Shown: piece by piece, positions 26,154 to 34,758 of the stretch
Layout of the letters: each line of letters begins with the position of its first letter
How positions within the stretch are numbered: the first letter of the stretch is position 1
DNA from: an uncultured Clostridia bacterium
Lineage (GTDB): Bacteria; Bacillota; Clostridia; Peptostreptococcales; Anaerovoracaceae
Length of the DNA stretch: 34,758 nucleotides
Assembly: GCA_946006945.1 (NCBI GenBank)
Contig: CAMFZN010000005.1
Location: forward strand, 1 to 34,758
Reading direction: 5' to 3'
Translations under genes and position numbers: made by a program
The notes under the pieces: generated by a model
Database searches by the model: none
What the model was told of the DNA's origin: nothing
The model's input: only the letters and a program-made list of their open reading frames with translations

Positions 26154-28202
26154 TCATATTACATTACTGTTATCGTATGTCTTCAGACGGCCGCACTTCA
26201 TCTCAAGCTCCGAAAGCCTCTCAGCCGACGCTCTTGACACCATTGTTCTGGCGTCCTCGGAAGCAGCCTCAAGAATTGATGTGTATCTAAGAAGCTCTGC
26301 TATGCCTGAGCCCCCGTCTCCATGCTGCATGGTTCCCATAATATCGCCGGGACCTCTGAGCCTGTAATCCTCCTCGCTTAATACAAAGCCGTCATTATGC
26401 ATTGTCATAAGTCTGATTCTTTCCTTTGCAGTCTCACTGTCAGAATGATTGATAAGGTAACAGTACGACTGCACATCAGATCTGCCGACACGTCCCCTCA
26501 GCTGATGAAGCTGCGAAAGGCCGAATCTCTCAGCATTCTCGATGACAATTATCGTAGCCTCGGGAACATCCACTCCAACCTCAACTACAACCGTTGCCGC
26601 AAGGACCTGAATATCACCCTCGGCAAATCTTCTCATGACATTCTCTTTCTCATCTCTGTCCATTCTGCCATGAAGGATTCCGACATTATAATCACTGTAT
26701 CTTCTGCTAAGCCTTTCGTAAAGCCTTGTTGCAGATGCAAGCTCCTCATCATCCGAATCAATAGAAGGAGCAATTACATATGCCCTTCCGCCTTTATCAA
26801 GCTCTGCCTTTAGCGCGACATAGGCCCTTTCTTCTGAGTCCGCATTAACAGCTCTCGTAATGACAGGAAGCCTGCCCTTAGGTTTCTCTCGTATTATGCT
26901 GAAGTCCATGTCCCCATAGACAGTATTAGCTAGTGTTCTTGGAATCGGTGTAGCAGACATTACACATACATTAACAGATGAGCCCTTCAACGCTATGCTT
27001 TTCCTCTGCTTGACTCCGAATCTGTGCTGCTCGTCAGTAATAACAAGCCCAAGAGAAGCGAACTCAACATCATCCTGAATGAGAGCGTGAGTACCTATGA
27101 TACAGTCAAGCTCACCATCCTTAAGCCGCTTCAAAATATTTCTTCTCTCTGATGCAGTTACAGACGATGTAAGAAGAGCAACACTTACTCCGCACTCTCT
27201 GTAATCCTCTGTAAGCTTCGCCGCATGCTGCCTCGCAAGAACCTCGGTCGGCACCATGAACGCAGACTGATAGCCTGCACGCTTAGCCATTACAATAGCG
27301 GCCTCTGCCACTGCTGTTTTGCCCGAACCTACATCTCCCTGAACAAGCCTGTTCATCGGTCTGTCAGAGGAAAGATCCCTTCTGATATCCTCTATCGCAT
27401 CAATCTGGTCTTTAGTAAGCTCAAAGCCAAGGCCTCGTGCAAAATCATCATATCCAAGCTCGTCATATGCCCCAAGAGACGCCGACTCACCGTAATCCGC
27501 AAGCCGTCTTCTCGAGAGCTCGACTGAGAGCTGATGTATAAGGAGTGTCTCATATATCATCCGATACCTTGCAATCCTATATGCATCCCTGCTTGAAGGA
27601 TAATGAAGCCCTCTTTGCATCATCTCACGGCTGCATATCCTTCTCTCCTGAACAATATCAGAATCAATCCACTCAGGTATCGTCTCGGCTGACTCTATGG
27701 CGGTGTAAGTAAGCTTTGCAATCTCTTTCGATGTTATTCCCTTGCAGGCGTGGTATACCGGCATAAGCCCCCTAATATCCTGAGATGAACCCTTCGGATA
27801 AATCTCAGGATTGGTGAATCCGACGAAGCCGTTTCTTACTGTCGCCTTTCCGAAAATAACATAATCAGAACCAATGCTTAGCGACTTTGCCATAAAAGGC
27901 ATATTGAAGAATGAGGCATGCAGGAATCCGGCTTCATCCTTAAACCTGGCCTCCACAATTACTCTTCCGCCGCTTATCCTTCTCGACTGCTTGGAAAGAA
28001 GCTCTCCTTGAGCAAGGACGTCACGTCCTGACTGCACCTGGTCAGAGAGGATTGCCTGTCGCTTGTCCTTGTACTTATAAGGATAGAAGCATAGAAGGTC
28101 ACCTATTGACGCAATACCAAGCCTCGAAAGCGCATCTGCTTTAGCAGGACCAACACCCTTAAGTGATGTAACCGCTTCAGACTGTAACATTTTACTGCTC
28201 AT
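26154..28202 (-). CDS. recG: ATP-dependent DNA helicase RecG
   Basis: LVQGDVGSGKTAVAEAA, ITDEQHRFGVKQR, QLRGRVGRSDVQSYC. Confidence 0.97.
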   Translation of the reverse strand: MSSKMLQSEAVTSLKGVGPAKADALSRLGIASIGDLLCFYPYKYKDKRQAILSDQVQSGRDVLAQGELLSKQSRRISGGRVIVEARFKDEAGFLHASFFNMPFMAKSLSIGSDYVIFGKATVRNGFVGFTNPEIYPKGSSQDIRGLMPVYHACKGITSKEIAKLTYTAIESAETIPEWIDSDIVQERRICSREMMQRGLHYPSSRDAYRIARYRMIYETLLIHQLSVELSRRRLADYGESASLGAYDELGYDDFARGLGFELTKDQIDAIEDIRRDLSSDRPMNRLVQGDVGSGKTAVAEAAIVMAKRAGYQSAFMVPTEVLARQHAAKLTEDYRECGVSVALLTSSVTASERRNILKRLKDGELDCIIGTHALIQDDVEFASLGLVITDEQHRFGVKQRKSIALKGSSVNVCVMSATPIPRTLANTVYGDMDFSIIREKPKGRLPVITRAVNADSEERAYVALKAELDKGGRAYVIAPSIDSDDEELASATRLYERLSRRYSDYNVGILHGRMDRDEKENVMRRFAEGDIQVLAATVVVEVGVDVPEATIIVIENAERFGLSQLHQLRGRVGRSDVQSYCYLINHSDSETAKERIRLMTMHNDGFVLSEEDYRLRGPGDIMGTMQHGDGGSGIAELLRYTSILEAASEDARTMVSRASAERLSELEMKCGRLKTYDNSNVI

Positions 28203-28599
28203 TGCTTCTTGTCACCTCAATATCTCTTAAGACAAGCTGCTTAGACATTATTCCCTTGATGCATGCAGTAATCTCAGCCGGCTTCTCAGGCATAAGGAGC
28301 CCAAGATCATTCTCAATCCTGTCAAAAAGCTCATTGGCCGTATCGCTTATACTCTCACCGAAAAGACCCACATAGTAAATCCTGATTCGAAGCCTTCCGC
28401 CATCGTCCTCAAGACTTATGCAGTTAAGACTCCTGGGATCACCTCCAAGAAGTCCTTTCTTATATATTCTGCCCTTCTGATTGCATGGAATAAGTCTTCC
28501 CTTCATATCAGAAACGCACTTGAACACTATATCCTTAATTGCATCGTTGTTTACTGCAACGAGACCATATCTGCTTCTTGCTATCAGAGCCATAACCAA
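28192..28599 (-). CDS. Asp23/Gls24-like protein (divergent)
   Basis: Size, position between rpmB and recG, and GLVAVNNDAIKDIVFKCV/RLRIRIYYVGLFGESISDTANELFDRI resemble the Asp23 family. Confidence 0.55.
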   Translation of the reverse strand: MVMALIARSRYGLVAVNNDAIKDIVFKCVSDMKGRLIPCNQKGRIYKKGLLGGDPRSLNCISLEDDGGRLRIRIYYVGLFGESISDTANELFDRIENDLGLLMPEKPAEITACIKGIMSKQLVLRDIEVTRSNEQ

Positions 28600-28648
28600 C
28601 CTCCGATTTATCTTTATACCAGTATTATATCCTATCAGCGATTATTCG

Positions 28649-28686
28649 CAAAAAAGAAAAAAGTCTTAAGCACAATGCTTAAGACT
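28649..28686 (-). terminator. Rho-independent terminator of rpmB
   Basis: Perfect AGTCTTAAGCA-CAA-TGCTTAAGACT hairpin with T-rich tail on the minus strand. Confidence 0.85.
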
Positions 28687-28702
28687 GACTACGGTATATT
28701 CA

Positions 28703-28894
28703 CTAGATAGCACGGTTAACCTTGCCCGATCTCAGGCAGCTAGTGCACACTGAAGCCTTTCTAACTGTTCCGTTCTCGTTTACTCTTACAGTCTGAATGT
28801 TAGCATTCCACTTTCTTCTTGTGTGTCTGTTTGAGTGAGAAACAGCGTTTCCGGAAGTCTGACCCTTACCGCATACTTCGCATTTTCTGGACAT
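28703..28894 (-). CDS. rpmB: 50S ribosomal protein L28
   Basis: MSRKCEVCGKGQTSGNAVSHSNRHTRRKWNANIQTVRV...CTSCLRSGKV. Confidence 0.96.
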   Translation of the reverse strand: MSRKCEVCGKGQTSGNAVSHSNRHTRRKWNANIQTVRVNENGTVRKASVCTSCLRSGKVNRAI

Positions 28895-28948
28895 TTGCCG
28901 CACCTCCTTTAATTACTAAATTCTTAAATGCTATAAACACGCTCGAAT

Positions 28949-28977
28949 ATAATAACACATAGTAATCACACATGCAA
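28949..28977 (-). promoter_or_regulatory. Probable rpmB promoter
   Basis: TTGCAT - 17 nt - TATTAT. Confidence 0.5.
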
Positions 28978-29170
28978 GCAAAAGTTTGTGTATTCTATAT
29001 TTCAACTGTACAAATAAATCACGCTCTCCTTACCTGCTATTATGACGTATGTAATTCTTAATCGGTTCTAAATAAAAAGCACGGTTTATTATATATTTTA
29101 TATTAAACCCGATGAGAGTATAATTATTATGTATTTTTGTACACTTTATTGAAAGGTAGTAATAATAAAC

Positions 29171-30652
29171 ATGGACGATGTCAAAAATTCACAGGCAAGA
29201 TATTATTTCCGAAGACTCATGCTTGTATTCGGTATCATTGCTGCAATCACGATAATTACATTTATATATAAAGACACAAAGAAAGGTCTGTTCAACTCGG
29301 CTGACTTCAAGGATATCAAAGCTCAGATTGAGGCAGCCTGTGACTCATTTGAGACAAATGATGATATGGCCGAGTTCATTGCGAAATGGGCAGATAAGGA
29401 ATGTCTCAAGTACCACATAGATGACGCCGGAAACATAATTCTCAGAACCAAGGCTAAGAGCAGCAAATCTTCAGAGGATCCTGTAGTAGTGTGTGCAAGC
29501 TATAACAGCAAGACTGCGTCAAAGAATACTGACCTTCTGGCTTCCGCTCTTTATATAGCACGTTCCGAGATAAGATCAACTGAGTATACAGTTATTCTGT
29601 TCAACAACAAGAAGGGTGATTTCAGAGGTTATAAGAACATAAGCAAATCATACTTTACCAAAGACTCAGATGTCATCTATCTTGACTACGGCTCCAGCAC
29701 GTACGCTTCTCTTCAGAGCTTTAATGAGCTCAAAGCTTCTTATGTAATAAAGAAGAAAATGAAGCCTGTGACATGTGACACGCTTGTGCATCTTCATATT
29801 GCAGGTGTTGATACTGATGAGATTACATCAAGAATAAGCTCACAGCCGAATCCGATCACAGCATTTGGTACTGTTCTTGCCCAGCTTGAATCCAAATCAT
29901 CTCGTTATGAGCTTGCCAACATTAAGGTTGTCAACGAGGGTAACATGTTCCCTACTTCTCTTGATGCAGACATTCTGGTCAACTCATATTCGGTGGAATC
30001 GCTAACCGATTATCTGGATGACAGAATTGAATCCTTTGAAGACAAGTATAAGGGAGATTTCCCTAACATAGAATACACTTACGAGGTTATTGATGATGAG
30101 TCAAAGCTTCCTGCAGAGAGATATTCAGATGCAGTGTGCAAAACCATCAACAACATCATCTACACCTTCAATAACGGAACCTATCGTTTTGATGAAGAGG
30201 ATGAGATTCCGACAGGATATGAGAAGGACGAGGTATACGGAATAAACAGCCTTGAGCAGCTCAGAGAGAAAGATGATACCATTATTCTGGATATCTGCAC
30301 TCAGGCTCTTACTAATGCATATCTAAATAAGATTGAAGACGAGAACAAAACAATAGCCAGAATATCCAGTTGCAGCTATGTTCGCGGTGAGAAGGTTGAA
30401 AACTTCTATGAGACAGATACAGATTTCTACAACCTTCTTAATTTCACATATTTAAAGGTTAACGATGTTATCTCGAGGAATATGATAATCAAGCAGAAGA
30501 TTGACCATTACTTTACTCCATGCTCATACCTTCAGGACATTAATCCTAAGATGGATATTATCCATCTCAGCATGGATGAGGATTCGGTTAAGCTGATTAC
30601 CAACACAATACTCTGCTATATCGATTCTCTCGGTAATTTCCTTTCATTATGA
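29171..30652 (+). CDS. Membrane-anchored M20/PepD-like metallopeptidase homolog, probably catalytically inactive
   Basis: N-terminal TM helix; fold-level similarity to PepD/M20 (KYHIDDAGNIILRTKA, HIAGVDTDEITSRISSQPNPITAFGTVLAQL). Confidence 0.55.
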   Translation: MDDVKNSQARYYFRRLMLVFGIIAAITIITFIYKDTKKGLFNSADFKDIKAQIEAACDSFETNDDMAEFIAKWADKECLKYHIDDAGNIILRTKAKSSKSSEDPVVVCASYNSKTASKNTDLLASALYIARSEIRSTEYTVILFNNKKGDFRGYKNISKSYFTKDSDVIYLDYGSSTYASLQSFNELKASYVIKKKMKPVTCDTLVHLHIAGVDTDEITSRISSQPNPITAFGTVLAQLESKSSRYELANIKVVNEGNMFPTSLDADILVNSYSVESLTDYLDDRIESFEDKYKGDFPNIEYTYEVIDDESKLPAERYSDAVCKTINNIIYTFNNGTYRFDEEDEIPTGYEKDEVYGINSLEQLREKDDTIILDICTQALTNAYLNKIEDENKTIARISSCSYVRGEKVENFYETDTDFYNLLNFTYLKVNDVISRNMIIKQKIDHYFTPCSYLQDINPKMDIIHLSMDEDSVKLITNTILCYIDSLGNFLSL

Positions 30653-30687
30653 TAATGAAAGACGTAAAAGGAGGATTAACCACCATC

Positions 30688-31521
30688 ATGAATAAAAGTC
30701 TGCTTCTGGTCAACGATGTTACAGGCTACGGCAGAGTATCGTGCTTTGCAATGACTCCGATACTCGCAGCATACGGACTTCATCCATATCTTCTGCCTAC
30801 CGGGCTTGTATCAAACACTCTTGATTATGGTATGTCAGAAATTCTTGATACTACAGACTTCATGAGAGCTGCAGTATCCAAATGGAGGAAGCTTGGCTTC
30901 AGCTTCAATACAATCGCTACCGGATTTATTAATTCCGACGAGCAGGTCGATATCATACTCGATCTGATTGACAGCCAGGACAATCCTTTTGTTCTGGTCG
31001 ACCCTATTATGGCTGATTCAGGCGAGCTTTATGACAACATGTACCCGGGTGCGATTGAATGCAACCGCAAGCTTGCCTCAAGAGCTGACGTGATTATTCC
31101 TAACTTCACGGAGGCCGCGATGCTCGCGGGTCTTTACACTGACAGATTTTGCCTGAGTGATGAGGAGTATATCGAGCTTGCCGCAGAGGTATCAAAGCTG
31201 GGGTGCAAAAAGCTTGTTATTACAAGCTGCAGGTCCTGCGACGGCAGAATGTTTAATCTTGTTTATGACTGTCTTGCCGGAGACAAGTACGACTTTCTTT
31301 ATTATGATGAGATTGAGGACAGCTTCATTGGAACCGGAGATGTGTTCAGTGCCGTACTTATCTCAGAGCTTATGTGCGGAGCTTCCCTTCCTGCTGCAGT
31401 AGAAAGAGCCGGAGAGTTTGTAGCTGATGTAATAACTGCCAATCTTGGAAGAGAGGACCACTTTGATTTATATATCGAGGGCTGTGTTGCACGCTTATGT
31501 GAAAATAGGTTCACTTTATAA
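30688..31521 (+). CDS. Pyridoxamine/pyridoxal kinase family protein
   Basis: LLLVNDVTGYGRVSCFAMTPILAAYGLHPYLLPTGLVSNTL, VDPIMADSGELYDNM, DSFIGTGDVFSAVL; start after AAAGGAGG. Confidence 0.88.
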   Translation: MNKSLLLVNDVTGYGRVSCFAMTPILAAYGLHPYLLPTGLVSNTLDYGMSEILDTTDFMRAAVSKWRKLGFSFNTIATGFINSDEQVDIILDLIDSQDNPFVLVDPIMADSGELYDNMYPGAIECNRKLASRADVIIPNFTEAAMLAGLYTDRFCLSDEEYIELAAEVSKLGCKKLVITSCRSCDGRMFNLVYDCLAGDKYDFLYYDEIEDSFIGTGDVFSAVLISELMCGASLPAAVERAGEFVADVITANLGREDHFDLYIEGCVARLCENRFTL

Positions 31522-31580
31522 TGCATAGCTCATGTGTTATAGTATTAATGTTACATTTCATGTTATGTTAGGAGGTTTTT

Positions 31581-34500
31581 ATGAGATCCGACAGAGATAA
31601 CAGAACTAAGGGCGAAAAGGAAATCGACGATTTTCTTTCTCAGTTCGAAACTCCTGTTGAAGATATTTCGACGGATATCGACAGATATCTGAATAATTCC
31701 GGAGAGAGTGCTCATGTTGGAAGAGCTGATAGAAGGTCTGCAAGCCAGCCTTCTTCCTACGCTCAGACAAAGCATGTACAGAATGAAGCATACGCAGCGT
31801 CGCGTGAATCAAGCCCTCAGGAACCGGAAAAACCGGATAGAAAGAAAAGAAAGAATTCCGACAAGCCTAAATCAAAACGCAGAAACAGTTCTGCAGCATC
31901 TGATTCCAATGCAAGTCATCTCAAATACAGACTTTTCTATAAAGAGAATCCGGACTATGTCCCTGGCAAGGGCGAATATGTCATGGTTAATGGTAAGAAG
32001 AGAAAGAACAAGCCTTATAAGATAAGTATCAAGAAGCTCCTTCTCGACTGCGTTGCACTTGGAGCAGCAATGTGCATTCTGGCCTTTCTGTATGCTTTCA
32101 TCACTATCAGCTTCGCTCCGAAGATTAACGCCAATGATATATACGATGCAATCGAGAGAAGCTCTGTAATATATGATGATCAGGGCAAGGAGGTTGACAG
32201 CGTCTACTACAGCCAGGACCGAACGCTTATCAAGTATGATGACTGCCCGGAGGATCTGATTAACGCGTTTGTTGCACTTGAGGATAAGACCTTCTGGAAG
32301 CATCACGGTTTCAACTGGACAAGAATGGTTGGAGCTGTTGTAAGCTCACTTACCGGAGGCGGACGAATATCCGGTACAAGTACAATCACACAGCAGCTTT
32401 CACGAAATGTGTACCTTGCTGATGTTAAGAGTGAACGATCCATAAAGCGAAAGATACTTGAGATGTACTATGCCGCTCAGATCGAGAAATGTCTTTCTAA
32501 AGAAGAGATAATCGAGGCATATCTCAATACAATTTATCTCGGCTTCGGCTGCTATGGAGTTGATGCTGCAGCCCATGCATACTATTCAAAGGAAGTAAGT
32601 GAGCTTTCTCTCGTTGAGTGTGCATCGCTTGCTGCTCTTCCTCAGGCACCTGACACATATGCCCTTGTACAATATGTATCTGATGCCAACCTGAGTGAGG
32701 ATACAACTAACATTATTATTCGCGAGCCTGATACATATGTTGCAAATGATATAGCCAAAGGCAGAAGAGATACCTGTCTCAACCTCATGAAGGAACAGGG
32801 CTATATTACAGAAGATGAATATAATAAGGCATATAACAAGGATCTTATCGACTTTATTAAGCCGACAATTGATTCAGGTAATTCAAATTACGCTTATTTC
32901 CACGAGTATCTGATTGATCAGGTAGTATCTGACCTTATGGAAGAATACAATCTTTCATATGCAGAGGCTGAATCAATGGTTTACACCAAGGGTCTGAAGA
33001 TTTATTCTACAATTGACTCTGAGGCACAGAAGGCAGCGGTAAAGGAGTTCCAGAATCCTGCCAACTTCCCTTCTGTAATGAACATCAGATATGATGCTGA
33101 CAAGAACATCATCTCTTCTAACGGAAGCATTCTTCTCTATGATTACGATGATTTCTTCAACGATAACAACAGCTTTGTATTCAAGGATGATGAGGCACGA
33201 CTTAATTCTGACGGTTCTGTTACTGTAGTTAGAGGCAAGCGTCTTAACATCTACACTACACAGTATGACGGCACAACAGACTACAGTCTGGAGTTCAAGT
33301 CAACCTACGTATATGATGGAACACTTTACACATATTCAGGCGGATACATCAATATTCCTGCACAGTATAAGACACTTGACGGTGATGATAATCTAGTAAT
33401 TTCAGCAGACTACTTCAAGGATTATCCTGATGTGTGGAAGGTCAAGAAGGATAAGATAGTAATCACTGAGAACGGATATACTCTTACTCCTAAGACAATT
33501 CAGCCTCAGGCTGCAATGGCAATAGTTGGAGTTGGAACCGGTGAGGTTAAGGCCCTTGTTGGAGGAAGAAGCACCAAGGGACAGAGACTCTTCAACAGAG
33601 CGCTTAACCCTAGACAGCCTGGATCGTCAATTAAGCCGCTTGCAGTTTATGGAGCTGCTCTTCAGAAGAGCTTTGACCTTGCTGAGGCCGGTAAGGAATG
33701 GACATATACCGATTTCGGCTATGACAGGCAAGGAACAAAGGGATACGGAGATTACATCACAACTGCATCAACTGTCGCTGATGAAAGAATGGTTGTCAAC
33801 GGAGAGGTATGGCCTACCAACTCAGGAGGAGGATATTCCGGTTCAGTATCCTTCAGACAGGCTATTCAGAGATCTATCAATACCTGTGCAGTAAAGATAC
33901 AGCTGCAGGTAGGTGTTGATTATTCAATGGAGCTGCTTGAGAAATTCGGTCTTACAACACTGGTTACATCTGCTGATAACGCAACAGTTAACGATGAGAA
34001 TACAGCTGCTCTGGCTCTTGGAGGTATGACTAAGGGTGTTATTCCTCTTGAAATGGCACTTGCATATGCAACCTTCCCTGCCGGGGGAACAAGAAACAGC
34101 GCTGTAGCTTACACAAAGGTTGAGAATTCCAAGGGTGAAGTTATTCTTGAGTCCAAATCTGAAGAAACAAAGGTTCTCGATGAAGGCGTTGCATGGATTA
34201 TGACTGATGTACTTAAGTCAGTAGTAACAAATGGTCTTGGACGACCTGCTGCCCTTTCCGGAGCACAGGCCGGCGGTAAGACAGGTACTACAAGTGACAA
34301 GTATGATATCTGGTTTGACGGATTCACTCAGTCATATGCTGCAGCACTATGGATCGGAACAGACGTCAACCTTGAGCTTACATCCATGTCATCTACTACT
34401 GCAGCTCTCTGGGGCAAGATTATGAACCAGGTTTCAGCTGCTAAGGAAGGAACATACAGGGAGATGCCTGACAATGTAATCAGATACAGGGGTGAATACT

Positions 34501-34758
34501 TCACCAAGGGTACTGAGAAGGGCCTCTCCAAGTACAAGAGTTATAAAGACAACGATAAAGACAAAGACAAAGATAACCCATCTAAGGAAACTCCTGGCCT
34601 TCCTGACAACGGTAACACCGGCGGCGATTCCGGCGGCGGAAATACCGGAGGTAACACCGGCGGTGATTCCGGCGGCGGAAATACCGGAGGTAACACCGGC
34701 GGCGATTCCGGCGGCGGAAATACCGGAGGTAACACCGGCGGCGATTCCGGCGGCGGAA
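31581..34758 (+). CDS. Class A penicillin-binding protein (transglycosylase/transpeptidase), incomplete at the contig end
   Basis: GT51 motif (VALEDKTFWKHHGFNWTRM, TITQQLSRN); transpeptidase SSIK, SIN, KTGTT; Gly-rich C-terminus. Absent from ORF track because no stop lies in the window. Confidence 0.95.
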   Translation, partial: MRSDRDNRTKGEKEIDDFLSQFETPVEDISTDIDRYLNNSGESAHVGRADRRSASQPSSYAQTKHVQNEAYAASRESSPQEPEKPDRKKRKNSDKPKSKRRNSSAASDSNASHLKYRLFYKENPDYVPGKGEYVMVNGKKRKNKPYKISIKKLLLDCVALGAAMCILAFLYAFITISFAPKINANDIYDAIERSSVIYDDQGKEVDSVYYSQDRTLIKYDDCPEDLINAFVALEDKTFWKHHGFNWTRMVGAVVSSLTGGGRISGTSTITQQLSRNVYLADVKSERSIKRKILEMYYAAQIEKCLSKEEIIEAYLNTIYLGFGCYGVDAAAHAYYSKEVSELSLVECASLAALPQAPDTYALVQYVSDANLSEDTTNIIIREPDTYVANDIAKGRRDTCLNLMKEQGYITEDEYNKAYNKDLIDFIKPTIDSGNSNYAYFHEYLIDQVVSDLMEEYNLSYAEAESMVYTKGLKIYSTIDSEAQKAAVKEFQNPANFPSVMNIRYDADKNIISSNGSILLYDYDDFFNDNNSFVFKDDEARLNSDGSVTVVRGKRLNIYTTQYDGTTDYSLEFKSTYVYDGTLYTYSGGYINIPAQYKTLDGDDNLVISADYFKDYPDVWKVKKDKIVITENGYTLTPKTIQPQAAMAIVGVGTGEVKALVGGRSTKGQRLFNRALNPRQPGSSIKPLAVYGAALQKSFDLAEAGKEWTYTDFGYDRQGTKGYGDYITTASTVADERMVVNGEVWPTNSGGGYSGSVSFRQAIQRSINTCAVKIQLQVGVDYSMELLEKFGLTTLVTSADNATVNDENTAALALGGMTKGVIPLEMALAYATFPAGGTRNSAVAYTKVENSKGEVILESKSEETKVLDEGVAWIMTDVLKSVVTNGLGRPAALSGAQAGGKTGTTSDKYDIWFDGFTQSYAAALWIGTDVNLELTSMSSTTAALWGKIMNQVSAAKEGTYREMPDNVIRYRGEYFTKGTEKGLSKYKSYKDNDKDKDKDNPSKETPGLPDNGNTGGDSGGGNTGGNTGGDSGGGNTGGNTGGDSGGGNTGGNTGGDSGGG
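34611..34758 (+). repeat. 39-bp in-frame tandem repeat (13-aa unit GNTGGDSGGGNTG), about 3.8 copies, reaching the contig end
   Basis: GGTAACACCGGCGGCGATTCCGGCGGCGGAAATACCGGA at 34611, 34650, 34689 and a partial copy at 34728; one synonymous change (GGC to GGT) in copy 2. Confidence 0.95.

Noticed and set aside
31302-31812. Several minus-strand ORFs under the kinase and PBP genes
   Set aside because: Mirror ORFs on the antisense strand of confident genes; no homology-like motifs.
34541-34735. Proline-rich minus-strand ORF (MLPPVFPPPESPPV...)
   Set aside because: Antisense to the Gly-rich repeat of the PBP; an artefact of the 39-bp repeat.
34611-34758. Regularly spaced repeat that could suggest a CRISPR array
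   Set aside because: Repeats are contiguous, in-frame with the PBP gene and have no unique spacers; no cas genes present.
1-34758. Mobile elements, prophage, restriction-modification or toxin-antitoxin systems
   Set aside because: No transposase, integrase, phage, methyltransferase-R/M or TA-like ORFs recognised in either strand (RsmD is an rRNA methyltransferase).

Overview
This looks like a chromosomal segment of a Clostridia/Lachnospiraceae-type Firmicute, judged from gene content and order; taxonomy is inference. Most of it is conserved housekeeping DNA on the minus strand: hisZ-yerC; ireB-ruvX-alaS; rpmA-rplU with an L21 leader; obgE; comEA; recA-cinA-pgsA-rimO-ftsK; rpmF; tmcAL; coaD-rsmD-recG-asp23-like; rpmB. 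At the right end, three plus-strand genes encode an M20/PepD-like membrane protein, a pyridoxamine-kinase family protein and a class A PBP that runs off the contig. No CRISPR array, transposase, integrase, prophage, rRNA or tRNA was found. The least explained region is 2552..7997: a LysR regulator followed by five co-oriented genes (DUF2798-like membrane protein, Cys-rich flavodoxin-fold reductase, tandem EthD-like protein, DUF1097-like membrane protein, LVIVD beta-propeller), with a near-perfect LysR-type operator. I read it as a candidate undescribed redox/small-molecule cluster. Other notable points: a receiver-less Spo0A DNA-binding-domain protein; an L27 without the Firmicutes N-terminal extension together with absence of prp between rplU and rpmA; an L21 with a SAP/Rho-N-like tail; a ~110-bp palindromic intergenic element; a TrpR-type operator upstream of yerC; a probable hisZ frameshift; an M20-like protein apparently lacking catalytic residues; and a 39-bp coding tandem repeat at the contig edge.
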